Positions 37,070-47,252 of a stretch of DNA of 64,000 bases are shown here, in pieces. The stretch covers positions 1-64,000 of the forward strand of contig CAVQRU010000010.1 of NCBI GenBank assembly GCA_963715285.1. The letters are read 5' to 3'. The DNA comes from Sva-07 sp963715285. Lineage in GTDB: Bacteria; Actinomycetota; Acidimicrobiia; Acidimicrobiales; Ilumatobacteraceae. A model generated the notes under the pieces. It had not been told where the DNA came from and did not search any database. It saw nothing but the letters and a program-made list of their open reading frames with translations. Numbering within the stretch: position 1 is the first letter of the stretch; the number at the start of each line of letters is the position of its first letter. A program made the position numbers and the translations under genes.

Positions 37070-37789
37070 TCAGTCGAAGGAGATGACCTTGCCGCGATTG
37101 ATGCTCACCCAGTCGCGGGCTTCGAGGTACGGCCGGAACCGGTCGGCGATCACGGCGCCGTGGGCGGGGTTCTTCGGACGCTGGAGCTCGAAGAGGTACG
37201 GGAACTCGAGCCACGCGGTGGTCGCGTGCCACAACCGCAGCGCGGCGTCGCCGGTCGGCGGGTCGAGCACCACGGGTCCGAACAGGCATTCGGGTTCGCC
37301 GAGGTCGTCGAGGAACTCGGGGAAGAACAGCGTCGGCACGCCGTACCCGCCGGCGGTGACGACCCGATCGTGCTCGGAGCGGACCTCGTCGTGCGTCGTC
37401 GGATCGGCGATCGCCACGTCGACGACGGCAGGATCGAGCCCGATCTCCTCGAGCAGGTGACGGGCGACGTCGGGATCGTGTGGCCGATGTCCCTCCTCGT
37501 GGAGCGCCCGGCCGGCCCGTTCGTACCATCGGTCGACGTCGTCCATGCTGGTGCGCCGCAGCTCCGCGCCGATGCGCATCATCGACCAGCCGTACGACCA
37601 CTCGCGCTCCCACGGGTGCTTCTTGCCCTCGACCCGGTTGATCTCCTCGAGGCTGAAGAACTTCCAGTCGATCCTCAGGCCGTTCTGCTCGCGGACCTCG
37701 CGGATCCACTTGGAGGTCTGGTACGCGAACGGGCACATCACGTCGAAGTGGAAGTCGACCCGGGTCGGAGTGGGAGCAGCGTCGGGCAT
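37070..37789 (-). CDS. DsbA-family thioredoxin-fold protein with CPFA active site
   Basis: A 239-residue DsbA/FrnE-like protein with helical insertion. The active-site position reads FDVMCPFAYQTSKWI: Cys-Pro-Phe-Ala instead of Cys-x-x-Cys, so only one redox Cys remains. The cis-Pro loop is GGYGVPTLFFPE. Actinobacterial relatives include mycothiol-dependent nitroreductases (Rv2466c-type, CPWC); a single-Cys version would suit mycothiol-mixed-disulfide or glutathione-transferase-like chemistry. There is no signal peptide, so cytoplasmic. Confidence 0.8.
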   Translation of the reverse strand: MPDAAPTPTRVDFHFDVMCPFAYQTSKWIREVREQNGLRIDWKFFSLEEINRVEGKKHPWEREWSYGWSMMRIGAELRRTSMDDVDRWYERAGRALHEEGHRPHDPDVARHLLEEIGLDPAVVDVAIADPTTHDEVRSEHDRVVTAGGYGVPTLFFPEFLDDLGEPECLFGPVVLDPPTGDAALRLWHATTAWLEFPYLFELQRPKNPAHGAVIADRFRPYLEARDWVSINRGKVISFD

Positions 37790-37827
37790 CTCCCAACCCT
37801 GTCACACGGCGTGTTCAGCGGGCGGGC

Positions 37828-38631
37828 TCAGTGTGCGGGCCCGGGCGGCCGAGGTCGAGGACGAGGCCGGTGGCTGCGCTGCCAACGGGCCCAGGCGACG
37901 TAGCCGATGAACAACACCATGAATGCCACCCAGGCGACGAGTGCAACGAGCGCCACCACCGAGAGCGGGCGCGCCCACCATCGGTCGTCACCGGGCGACT
38001 GGGTCGACAGGGCGCGCCAGTCGAGGATCGTGCCGTCCATCGGCACCGTCCACTCCAGGCGGCCGTCATCGAGTTCGGTCCCGTTGGTCTCCGACTGGTC
38101 GATCTCGCCGGGAAGGGTCGCTCTGATCACGACGCCGAGCGACGACTCGGGTGTCGCCCCGCTCGCGGCGATCTGTTCGGCGAACGGCACGGCACCGACG
38201 GCGGCGATCAGGTCGTCGTCGGCGAAGGAGTCGAATCCGTCCGACAGGCCGAGCAGCCCGCTCAGTCGCGTCGTGGTGTCCTCGCCGCTCGTGTTGCGCG
38301 TCATCGACATCTGGTTGAACGGCGGACCGAGGCTGTTGAGGAGGTTCGTCGCCTCCGCGTCGGAGAAGAAGTTGTGCGTGAGCGTGAGCGTGAGCCCGCC
38401 GTCGGGTGTCGCTGTCGGGCCCTCGACCACCCACCCTGCGGCGACGATGTCGTCGGTCGCGAGTTCGTCGGCGATCGTGGGGACGGCGGCGACCAGTTCG
38501 GGATCTGCGGTCGCAACGACCGAGATCCTGCCGGTGCCGTCGGGCTCGACGACCATGTCGACGGCCACGTCGAGCCGGCAGCCGGCGAGCGCGATCACGC
38601 ACGCGCAGACTGCAAGGACCCGTCGAACCAC
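37828..38631 (-). CDS. LppM-like lipoprotein with C-terminal membrane anchor
   Basis: A 267-residue envelope protein. The lipobox LAGC at residues 15-18 follows a short hydrophobic signal, so lipid modification at Cys18 is expected. The extracytoplasmic beta-rich region begins RLDVAVDMVVEPDGTGRISV, the pattern seen in LppM-type domains. One membrane helix (about 222-246) and a basic Arg/Pro tail close the protein. The exact role is unknown; LppM in mycobacteria affects phagosome processing. GTG 38631 is the start that leaves a normal signal length. Confidence 0.75.
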   Translation of the reverse strand: MVRRVLAVCACVIALAGCRLDVAVDMVVEPDGTGRISVVATADPELVAAVPTIADELATDDIVAAGWVVEGPTATPDGGLTLTLTHNFFSDAEATNLLNSLGPPFNQMSMTRNTSGEDTTTRLSGLLGLSDGFDSFADDDLIAAVGAVPFAEQIAASGATPESSLGVVIRATLPGEIDQSETNGTELDDGRLEWTVPMDGTILDWRALSTQSPGDDRWWARPLSVVALVALVAWVAFMVLFIGYVAWARWQRSHRPRPRPRPPGPAH

Positions 38632-38663
38632 GTTGGTGAGTATGACCGATGAGGCGAGTGCGC

Positions 38664-41267
<2,604 letters not shown>

Positions 41268-41356
41268 GGAGTGCCCTTTCCACGAAGTGGGATTCCGTGT
41301 GTCAACCCTACCGGCACCGTGACGACGCGCCGGTCAGCAGGCGCGTGACAAAAAGA

Positions 41357-41376
41357 TCAAGATCTTCGGGAATACG
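41357..41376 (-). terminator. Weak hairpin with T-run after holB
   Basis: On the minus strand, about 40 bases after the holB stop, AAGATC and GATCTT form a six-pair stem with a two-base loop followed by a run of T. It is the only place in the window with the textbook stem plus T-run form, though the stem is short. Confidence 0.4.
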
Positions 41377-41405
41377 AGGCACCCTCGGTGCTCGACCCGT
41401 GGGTG

Positions 41406-42464
41406 TCAGGTGCCCTGGGCGTCGGGGAGCGCCCAGAGGAGCGATTCGAGCAGCAGCTTCTCGTTGGGGTTGCGGTCGAGTGTTTCGATCGCCTCGTGGA
41501 TGCGGTGCACCGCGGCGGCGCACGCCTCGACGTCGGTGGTGCCGCCGTTGACCGCCGTGTCGCGGTACGTCGCCGCCATGGCGGCGAGGCCGCTGCGCAA
41601 CTCGTCGGTGCGGTGACGGCGCAACTCGCGTTTGTGTCGTTCTTCGAGCTGCTTCTTGCCGCTCCCGCGCTCGCCGTGGGCCTTGATGCGCTCGTCGAGA
41701 TCGGCGACCTCCACCGCGTGGCGGTCGGCGAGCGGCGCCGCAGCCGCGTCGATCATGGCGAGCAGGTCGGCGGCCGTGCGCATCGCCACGGCGCCCGTGC
41801 CGTCGAGTCGGTGGGGTGCGCCGACGAATGCTGCGCGCCGCTCCGACAGTGCCGGATCGGTCGCGAGCACGCGGGCCCGGTCGAGGTCGCCGTGGGAGGC
41901 GCGGGCGGCCGCCATCGCCTCCGCCGGTCCGATGCCCTCGGCGACGAGCCGGGCGGCGACGACGTCGGGCCCGATCGCGTGGAAGTCGATCCGGGCGCAA
42001 CGCGAGGCGATCGTGACGAGGTCGCTCGGGACGAAGTCGGCCAGGACGAGGAAGGTGGTGGAGTCCGGCGGCTCCTCGATCGTCTTGAGCAGCCGGGCCG
42101 CCCCCTCGGGGGTGAGGAGGTGGAACTCTTCCAGGATCATCACCTTGCGGGATCCTTCGGTGGGTGTGAGCGATGCCTCGTGGATGATCGCGACGGCCTG
42201 GTCCCTGTCGACGCGGGCGCCGACGCGACGCACTTCGCGGACGTCCGGATGTTCGCCGCGGAGGATCAGGCGGGCGTCGCGCGACTCCGTGGTCTCGGCG
42301 CCGGTCATGATCGTCGTGGCGAACGCCCGGGCGGCCTGGAGCTTGGTGGAGCCGGCGGGGCCGGAGAACAGATAGGCGTGCACGGGTCCGTGCTCGGCAG
42401 CGGCCCGCAGTTGCGCGACCGCGTCGGGTTGGCCGACGACGTCGTCCCAGATCGTCGCGCTCAC
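41406..42464 (-). CDS. holB: DNA polymerase III delta' subunit
   Basis: A 352-residue clamp-loader subunit. The start IWDDVVGQPDAVAQLRAAAEHG and sensor region VMILEEFHLLTPEGAARLLKTIEEPP are typical. The P-loop is degenerate (GPAGSTKL instead of GxxGxGKT), as expected because delta' does not hydrolyse ATP. GTG 42464 overlaps the tmk stop as GTGA; tmk-holB is a common actinobacterial pair. The lysine/arginine-rich segment near residues 265-290 is unusual but helical. Confidence 0.9.
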   Translation of the reverse strand: MSATIWDDVVGQPDAVAQLRAAAEHGPVHAYLFSGPAGSTKLQAARAFATTIMTGAETTESRDARLILRGEHPDVREVRRVGARVDRDQAVAIIHEASLTPTEGSRKVMILEEFHLLTPEGAARLLKTIEEPPDSTTFLVLADFVPSDLVTIASRCARIDFHAIGPDVVAARLVAEGIGPAEAMAAARASHGDLDRARVLATDPALSERRAAFVGAPHRLDGTGAVAMRTAADLLAMIDAAAAPLADRHAVEVADLDERIKAHGERGSGKKQLEERHKRELRRHRTDELRSGLAAMAATYRDTAVNGGTTDVEACAAAVHRIHEAIETLDRNPNEKLLLESLLWALPDAQGT

Positions 42465-43072
42465 AGGATCCCTCGCGCGAGGAGGGCGGCGCGGATCTCG
42501 TCGGCGACCTGGTCGACCGAGCCCGCCGCCTGCACGGTGATCCAACGATCGGGATCGGCGGCGGCCATCGCACGGAAGCCGGCCAGCACGCGTGCGTGGA
42601 ACTCGTCACCGGCGGCCTCGAACCGGTCGAGGTCGCGGCCGCTCATGCGATCGGCGATCAGATCGTCGGGGGTGTCGAGGAACACGACGGTGGTCGGCCA
42701 CAACCCCTCGGTGCCCCAGTGGTTGAGGTGGCGGATCTCCTCGACGTCGAGCTGGCGCCCGTAGCCCTGGTAGGCGAGCGAGGAGTAGACCGACCGGTCG
42801 GTGACCACCGGGCGACCGGCGTCCAGGGCCGGCACGACCACCTCGGCGAGGTGCTGGGCTCGGTCGGCAGCGGTGAGGAGCGCCTCGGCCCGAGCGTCGA
42901 GGTTCTCGACCGTGGTGTCGTGGAGGATCTCGCGGATTCGGGCACCGATCGACGTCCCACCGGTCTCGCGGGTCAGCACCGCACCGAGCTGCGATGCCAG
43001 GAGTTTCGCCTGCGTCGACTTGCCGCTGCCCTCCGCGCCCTCGAAGGCGATGTAGGCGGGCCGCTCGGTCAC
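42461..43072 (-). CDS. tmk: Thymidylate kinase
   Basis: A 203-residue kinase making dTDP from dTMP. The P-loop is FEGAEGSGKSTQ (residues 7-18), the DRxx motif VTDRSVYSSLAYQG follows and the lid region includes SGRDLDRFEAAGDEFH. GTG 43072 places the P-loop at the normal distance from the N-terminus. The longer frame upstream (to 43216) has no conservation and would overlap the promoter of the divergent sulfide-oxidoreductase gene. Confidence 0.94.
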   Translation of the reverse strand: MTERPAYIAFEGAEGSGKSTQAKLLASQLGAVLTRETGGTSIGARIREILHDTTVENLDARAEALLTAADRAQHLAEVVVPALDAGRPVVTDRSVYSSLAYQGYGRQLDVEEIRHLNHWGTEGLWPTTVVFLDTPDDLIADRMSGRDLDRFEAAGDEFHARVLAGFRAMAAADPDRWITVQAAGSVDQVADEIRAALLARGIL

Positions 43073-43135
43073 GGCGCTCGATGGTACCGACCGGGCGTCG
43101 TCCGCTCCGACAGGGTCGGGGTCGGATCGGACGGC

Positions 43136-43151
43136 ATACCCCGTGGGGGAT
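43136..43151. promoter_or_regulatory. Candidate CsoR/CstR-type operator upstream of sulfur cluster
   Basis: ATACCCCGTGGGGGAT, about 95 bases before the flavoprotein start, is close to the ATACCCC/GGGGTAT G-tract palindrome bound by CsoR-family repressors. The persulfide-sensing member CstR controls sulfide-oxidation genes, which suits the genes downstream. One position differs from perfect symmetry. The repressor gene is not in the window. Confidence 0.5.
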
Positions 43152-43245
43152 TGGGACGAAAGGCCGTAGTGGCAGCAGGGCGTCCGCCCTAGCGTCGGAG
43201 TGAGACGCCTTCGCAATGGTTGCGGGGCACAGGATTGGAGACATC

Positions 43246-44496
43246 GTGAGTGACCAGAAACGGCTCGTGATCCTCGGTGCGGGGACAGGCGGCACGCTCG
43301 CGGCCAACCGGCTGCGCAAGAAGTTCAAGGCAGACCACCTACGCATCGACATCGTCGACCAGAACAACCAGCACGTGTACCAACCCGGGCTGTTGTTCGT
43401 GCCGTTCGGCCTCGCCGAGCCCGACGAGATCGTCCGCAAGCGTGACCGGCAGCTCCACAGGGGCATCAACTACCACCAGAGCGCGATCGACTCGGTCGAC
43501 ATCGAAGCCGACTCGGTGACACTCGAGGACGGCACCACGCTCGACTACGACGTGCTGCTCATCGCCACCGGCGCCCGGCTGCAGCCGGAGGAGACCGAGG
43601 GGTTGACCGGACCCGGTTGGATGGAATCGGTGTTCACCTTCTACGACATGGAGGGCGCGACCGCACTCGCCGAGAAGCTCGACGAGTTCGAGTCCGGACA
43701 CCTCGTGATCAACGTCGTCGACATGCCGATCAAGTGCCCGGTGGCACCGCTCGAGTTCGCGTTCCTCGCCGACTGGTACTTCACCGAGAAGGGCGTCCGC
43801 GACGCCGTGACGATCACCTACGCCACCCCGCTCGACGGTGCGTTCACCAAGCCGACGGCGTCGGCGACGCTGAGCTCGCTGCTCACCGACAAGGGCATCG
43901 AGCTGGTCACCGAGTTCAACACCGGTGAGGTCGACGGCGAGGCCCGGAAGCTCATCGGCTTCGACGGTCGCGAGATCGACTTCGACATCGCCGTGGTGAT
44001 CCCCCTGCACGGCGGTGCCGCGTATGTCGAGAACTCGCCCGGCCTCGGCGACGAGTTGGGGTTCATTCCGACCGACAACGCCACGTTGCAGTCGCAGGTC
44101 AAGCCGAACATCTTCGTGGTCGGTGACGCCGCCGACGTCCCGGCCTCGAAGGCCGGGTCGGTGACGCACTTCGAGGGCGAGGTGCTCGTCGAGAACATGG
44201 AGGCCTTCCTGAAGGGCGAACCGGTCGAGCACTCCTTCGACGGTCACGCCAACTGCTTCATCGAGACCGGGTTCTCGAAGGCACTGCTGATCGACTTCAA
44301 CTACGAGAACGAGCCGGTCGGTGGCCACTACCCCGGCCCGGTCGGGCTCCCGCTCCTCAAGGAGTCGCGGGTGAACCACCTCGGCAAGCTGATGTTCCAG
44401 TCCTTCTACTGGCACGGCCTGCTGCCGGGTCGCGACATCCCGGGCATCGGCCCCGACATGCCCACCTTCGGCAAGAAGCAGCCCGTCTCGGGCTGA
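43246..44496 (+). CDS. Sulfide:quinone oxidoreductase-like FAD/NAD(P) flavoprotein
   Basis: A 416-residue two-dinucleotide-binding-domain flavoprotein. FAD motif VILGAGTGGTLAANRL starts at residue 8; the ATG motif is LLIATGARLQPEE; the second FAD motif is VVGDAADVPASKAGSVTHFE. Two Cys remain, Cys164 (MPIKCPVAPLE) and Cys337, placed like the redox pair that handles polysulfide in SQR enzymes. The following sulfur-relay genes reinforce sulfide or persulfide oxidation as its job, with electrons going to quinone. GTG 43246 follows GGAG at about 43237. No transmembrane helix; peripheral membrane association is expected. Confidence 0.85.
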   Translation: MSDQKRLVILGAGTGGTLAANRLRKKFKADHLRIDIVDQNNQHVYQPGLLFVPFGLAEPDEIVRKRDRQLHRGINYHQSAIDSVDIEADSVTLEDGTTLDYDVLLIATGARLQPEETEGLTGPGWMESVFTFYDMEGATALAEKLDEFESGHLVINVVDMPIKCPVAPLEFAFLADWYFTEKGVRDAVTITYATPLDGAFTKPTASATLSSLLTDKGIELVTEFNTGEVDGEARKLIGFDGREIDFDIAVVIPLHGGAAYVENSPGLGDELGFIPTDNATLQSQVKPNIFVVGDAADVPASKAGSVTHFEGEVLVENMEAFLKGEPVEHSFDGHANCFIETGFSKALLIDFNYENEPVGGHYPGPVGLPLLKESRVNHLGKLMFQSFYWHGLLPGRDIPGIGPDMPTFGKKQPVSG

Positions 44497-44555
44497 GGAT
44501 CCGTCGCCATCCGATCTGAACACGTCCGAACAAGTCTGAACAAGGAGACACCTAC

Positions 44556-44876
44556 ATGCCCACCAAGACATTCGCCGGCACGACCGTCGATGTGAACGAC
44601 GAGGGGTTCTTCGTGGACCCCACCCAATGGACCAAGGAGATGGCCCCGGAGATCGCCGACGAGTACGGCGTGCCGACCCCGCTGACCGATCGCGCCTGGG
44701 TCGTCATCGACCTCATGCGCTCGGAGTACTTCGACAAGGGCACCGGACCGACCGTTCGCAAGATCAGCAAACTCTCCGACGTCACGACCAAGGAACTCTT
44801 CGCGCTGTTCCCGAAGGGTCCCGCCAAGCTCGCCGCCATGGTGGCCGGCATTCCCAAGCCCAAGGGCTGCATCTGA
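44556..44876 (+). CDS. DsrC/TusE-family sulfur relay protein, single C-terminal Cys
   Basis: A 106-residue DsrC/TusE protein, a small carrier that holds sulfur on its C-terminal Cys. Family features: TDRAWVVIDLMRSEYFDKGTGP, RKISK and KELFALFPKGPAK. The C-terminal arm ends GIPKPKGCI with Cys105 in the invariant penultimate place. The second Cys of true DsrC, 11 residues earlier, is Ala94 here, so it is TusE-like and cannot form the DsrC trisulfide bridge. The ribosome-binding site AAGGAG lies just before the ATG. The gene lies between the flavoprotein and DsrE genes. Confidence 0.9.
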   Translation: MPTKTFAGTTVDVNDEGFFVDPTQWTKEMAPEIADEYGVPTPLTDRAWVVIDLMRSEYFDKGTGPTVRKISKLSDVTTKELFALFPKGPAKLAAMVAGIPKPKGCI

Positions 44877-44879
44877 AAC

Positions 44880-44906
44880 GAGACGGCGGGTCTGACCCCA
44901 CGTCTC
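44880..44906. repeat. Family C hairpin between dsrC-like and dsrE-like genes
   Basis: The arms GAGACG/CGTCTC and GGGT/ACCC enclose a three-base loop, with two mismatched bases per side. The arm GAGACG and core match the perfect copy at 51778-51810. Being inside a likely operon, it may attenuate or stabilise the transcript rather than end it. Confidence 0.65.
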
Positions 44907-44938
44907 ATCCTGAATTCACCTCTCACTGGAGATCGAAC

Positions 44939-45439
44939 ATGACCGAATCACAAGCAATTCCTCCGGCACCCATCGCGGCACCGATCGAGAAGGTCTCGAT
45001 CATCGTCTCGAAGGGATCGCTCGAGGGCATCTACCCGGCGCTGATCATGGCCAACGGCGCCCGCAACGAGGGCATCGAGGCCAACCTCTTCTTCACCTTC
45101 TTCGGCATGGACGCCATCCACAAGGGGCGCCAGGACCACATCAAGGTGGCCGCGGTCGGCAACCCCGGCCTGCACATGCCCACCATTGCCGGTGTGATCC
45201 CCGGTGCTTCGGCGCTGATCACCAAGTACATGGAGAAGCAGATCGAGAAGCAGGACTTCCCCGACATCCACGAGTTCATCGAGATGATCCACGACACCGG
45301 CGCCGGCGTGTACGCCTGCCTCGCCTCGGTCGACCTGTTCGGCATGGAGCGTGACGATCTGATCGACGACCTCGACGGCATCATCACCGTCGGCGACTTC
45401 TACGAGATGGCCGCCGGCGGCCAGATCATCTTCACCTGA
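44939..45439 (+). CDS. DsrE-family sulfurtransferase-like protein
   Basis: A 166-residue DsrE/DsrF/DrsH-like protein. The fold begins KVSIIVSKGSLEGIYPALIMANGA; the reactive Cys is expected at Cys127 in GVYACLASVDLFGM, the position used for persulfide transfer in relatives. It likely passes sulfane sulfur between the flavoprotein and the TusE-like carrier. The GGAG ribosome-binding site lies 8 bases before the ATG. Methionine-rich stretches occur but no clear membrane helix. Confidence 0.88.
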   Translation: MTESQAIPPAPIAAPIEKVSIIVSKGSLEGIYPALIMANGARNEGIEANLFFTFFGMDAIHKGRQDHIKVAAVGNPGLHMPTIAGVIPGASALITKYMEKQIEKQDFPDIHEFIEMIHDTGAGVYACLASVDLFGMERDDLIDDLDGIITVGDFYEMAAGGQIIFT

Positions 45440-45456
45440 CCCACACCCCGTCCGCC

Positions 45457-45503
45457 TTCTCGTGAACGAGGTGCGCACCAGGTGCGCACCTCGTTCACGA
45501 GAA
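45457..45503. terminator. Perfect 23-bp inverted repeat, family A, between convergent genes
   Basis: Two 23-base arms (45457-45479 and 45481-45503) are exact reverse complements separated by one base. It lies 18 bases after the dsrE-like stop and 10 bases before the end of the convergent cupredoxin gene, a typical bidirectional terminator site. The outer 12-base core (CTCGTGAAC-AG) recurs inside the start region of cruF at 3662-3704. Confidence 0.85.
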
Positions 45504-45512
45504 CGGGGTTGG

Positions 45513-46211
45513 TCAGCTCGGGGCGACGTCGAAGGTGCCGATCATGCCGAGTTCGGTGTGCGGCGTGCCCGTGTCGGGGTCGACGAGGATGCACTGGTAG
45601 GTGTAGACCCCGGGTGCCGTGAACGTCATCGTGGCGCCACCGGTGTCGCCCGGGTTCGTGCCGGCGACCTCACCGATCGGCTCGTCGTCCGGGTCGAGCA
45701 CCTCGAACTCGTGGGCCTGCTCGCCCGCGTTCGTCATCACGAAGCGGATCGTGTCGCCTGACGCGATCCCGCTGGTGTCGAGGTTCTCGTAGTCGAAGTC
45801 GACCGCCTCGAAGTCGATCTCGCGATCGGCCTCGGCCTGCGCGGCCCCGCCGTCTCCGGTGACGGTGAACGGCGACTCGAAACCGTCGCCGCTCTGGCCC
45901 GGCTTGCAGCGCACGAGGTAGTCGCCGGCCACGAGATCGACCGTGAGCGTGCGCGACGTGCCGGTGGTGACGTTCTCGACCTCGCCGAGGGTGTCGCCGT
46001 TGGCTTTCAGTACGTAGAGCTCGTTGACCTTGCTGCTCTCGTTGCGGAACTCGAAGCCGACCTTGCCGGCATCGACGATGTCGGACTCGATGACACAGGC
46101 GTCGTCGGTGCCCGTCACGTCGACGGTCACGTCGGCCGCCTCGGTCGAACAGGCGGCGAGCGTCAGCAGGGCGGCGATCGGAACGGCCGGGACGACTCGA
46201 CGTCGGGACAC
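45513..46211 (-). CDS. Double cupredoxin lipoprotein, EfeO-like
   Basis: A 232-residue secreted lipoprotein (lipobox LAAC near residue 21). The first cupredoxin-like domain (about 27-118) resembles the EfeO N-terminal domain of iron uptake systems, with two Cys (DDACVIES and VRCKPGQ) that could pair. The second (about 130-230) has a classic type I copper set: His in QAHEFEV, Cys in YTYQCIL, His in TPHTELG and Met next to it. Placed 64 bases downstream of the FTR1 permease gene, it likely oxidises or hands over iron. The name EfeO is only partly apt because the usual EfeO M75 peptidase domain is absent. Confidence 0.82.
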   Translation of the reverse strand: MSRRRVVPAVPIAALLTLAACSTEAADVTVDVTGTDDACVIESDIVDAGKVGFEFRNESSKVNELYVLKANGDTLGEVENVTTGTSRTLTVDLVAGDYLVRCKPGQSGDGFESPFTVTGDGGAAQAEADREIDFEAVDFDYENLDTSGIASGDTIRFVMTNAGEQAHEFEVLDPDDEPIGEVAGTNPGDTGGATMTFTAPGVYTYQCILVDPDTGTPHTELGMIGTFDVAPS

Positions 46212-46275
46212 GGTGGGACTCCTCGGGGGCAGGGTGGATCGGTGGGCGGGGGTGGAGGGGGCAGGGTGACGGTGG

Positions 46276-47136
46276 TCAGCGAGCGGGCTCGCCCACGACC
46301 GCGGGGGCCGCTGCGACCTGCCCGGCGTGCGTGTTCCGGGTGCTCCCGGCCGGGCGAAGGAAGAGCACCATCGTCGGCACGAGGTACCCGAGGTAGACGA
46401 CGATCTCGAGCACCGTCATCTGGGGGCCGAGATTGAAGATGCCCTTGAGCAGTGCGCCGTACCAGCTGGTGATCTCCCAGCCCTCGACGTCCCAGGCGAG
46501 GGTGTCGACTCCCGGGAGGATCCCGGCTTCCTGGAGGTCGTGGACGCCGTACGCGAGCACGCCGGCGGCGATCACGATCAGGGCCGCACCGGTGACCTTG
46601 AAGAACGCGGCCAGGTTCATCGACACGACACCTCGGTACAACAGGACGCCGACGACCACGGCGGTGCCGATGCCGAGCAGTGCGCCGATCGCGGGACCTG
46701 CGCCGGCGCCCTGGGCCTGGAACGTCGGGTACAGGAACAACGCGGTCTCGAGGCCCTCGCGTCCGACGGCGAGCAATGCGGCGGTGAACACGCCGATCGT
46801 GCCGATCTCGACGGCGGCGGACATCTTGTCCTGGAGTTCGCCCTTGAGCGTGCGCGACGCCCGCTTCATCCAGAACACCATCCACGTGACGAAGACGACG
46901 GCGACGATCGAGAGGATGCCGCCGAACGCCTCCTGGGCCTCGAAGCTCATCGACGCCGACGTGTAGTGCAGGAGCGCTCCGAACCCGAAGGACAGCGCCA
47001 CGGCGACCGCAACGCCGGTCCACAGGGCGGGGATGCGGTCGCGGTGGCCGCTGCGGACCATGAACGACATCAGGATGCTCACGACGAGGGCGGCTTCGAG
47101 CCCCTCGCGGAGTCCGGTCAGGAATGTCTGCAGCAC
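46276..47136 (-). CDS. efeU: FTR1-family high-affinity iron permease (EfeU)
   Basis: A 286-residue membrane protein with seven predicted helices. Two REGLE iron-binding motifs are present (REGLEAALV at residues 10-18 and REGLETALF near 125-133), the defining feature of FTR1/EfeU, which imports iron after oxidation. The cupredoxin lipoprotein downstream is the likely partner. A DtxR/IdeR-type box lies 59 bases upstream. Confidence 0.93.
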   Translation of the reverse strand: MLQTFLTGLREGLEAALVVSILMSFMVRSGHRDRIPALWTGVAVAVALSFGFGALLHYTSASMSFEAQEAFGGILSIVAVVFVTWMVFWMKRASRTLKGELQDKMSAAVEIGTIGVFTAALLAVGREGLETALFLYPTFQAQGAGAGPAIGALLGIGTAVVVGVLLYRGVVSMNLAAFFKVTGAALIVIAAGVLAYGVHDLQEAGILPGVDTLAWDVEGWEITSWYGALLKGIFNLGPQMTVLEIVVYLGYLVPTMVLFLRPAGSTRNTHAGQVAAAPAVVGEPAR

Positions 47137-47194
47137 GTTGATCTCCGGGTGTTCTGCGTGGCAGGCGCGGAGCCCACCCTTCGGCGACGTCGAA

Positions 47195-47210
47195 GTTAGG
47201 TCAGCCTAAC
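47195..47210. promoter_or_regulatory. DtxR/IdeR-like iron box upstream of efeU
   Basis: GTTAGGTCAGCCTAAC is a near-perfect inverted repeat matching the central part of the DtxR/IdeR consensus (TTAGG-N4-CCTAA). Location before an iron permease gene supports iron-dependent repression. Confidence 0.75.
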
Positions 47211-47252
47211 AAGTGCTGTCCGAAGCCCGCAACATCGACGCGTGGGGTCGGC

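Noticed and set aside
41268..41405. CIRCE or HAIR-type heat-shock operator upstream of clpC
   Set aside because: No CTTGAGT-N7-ACTCAAG or CIRCE-like inverted repeat was seen.
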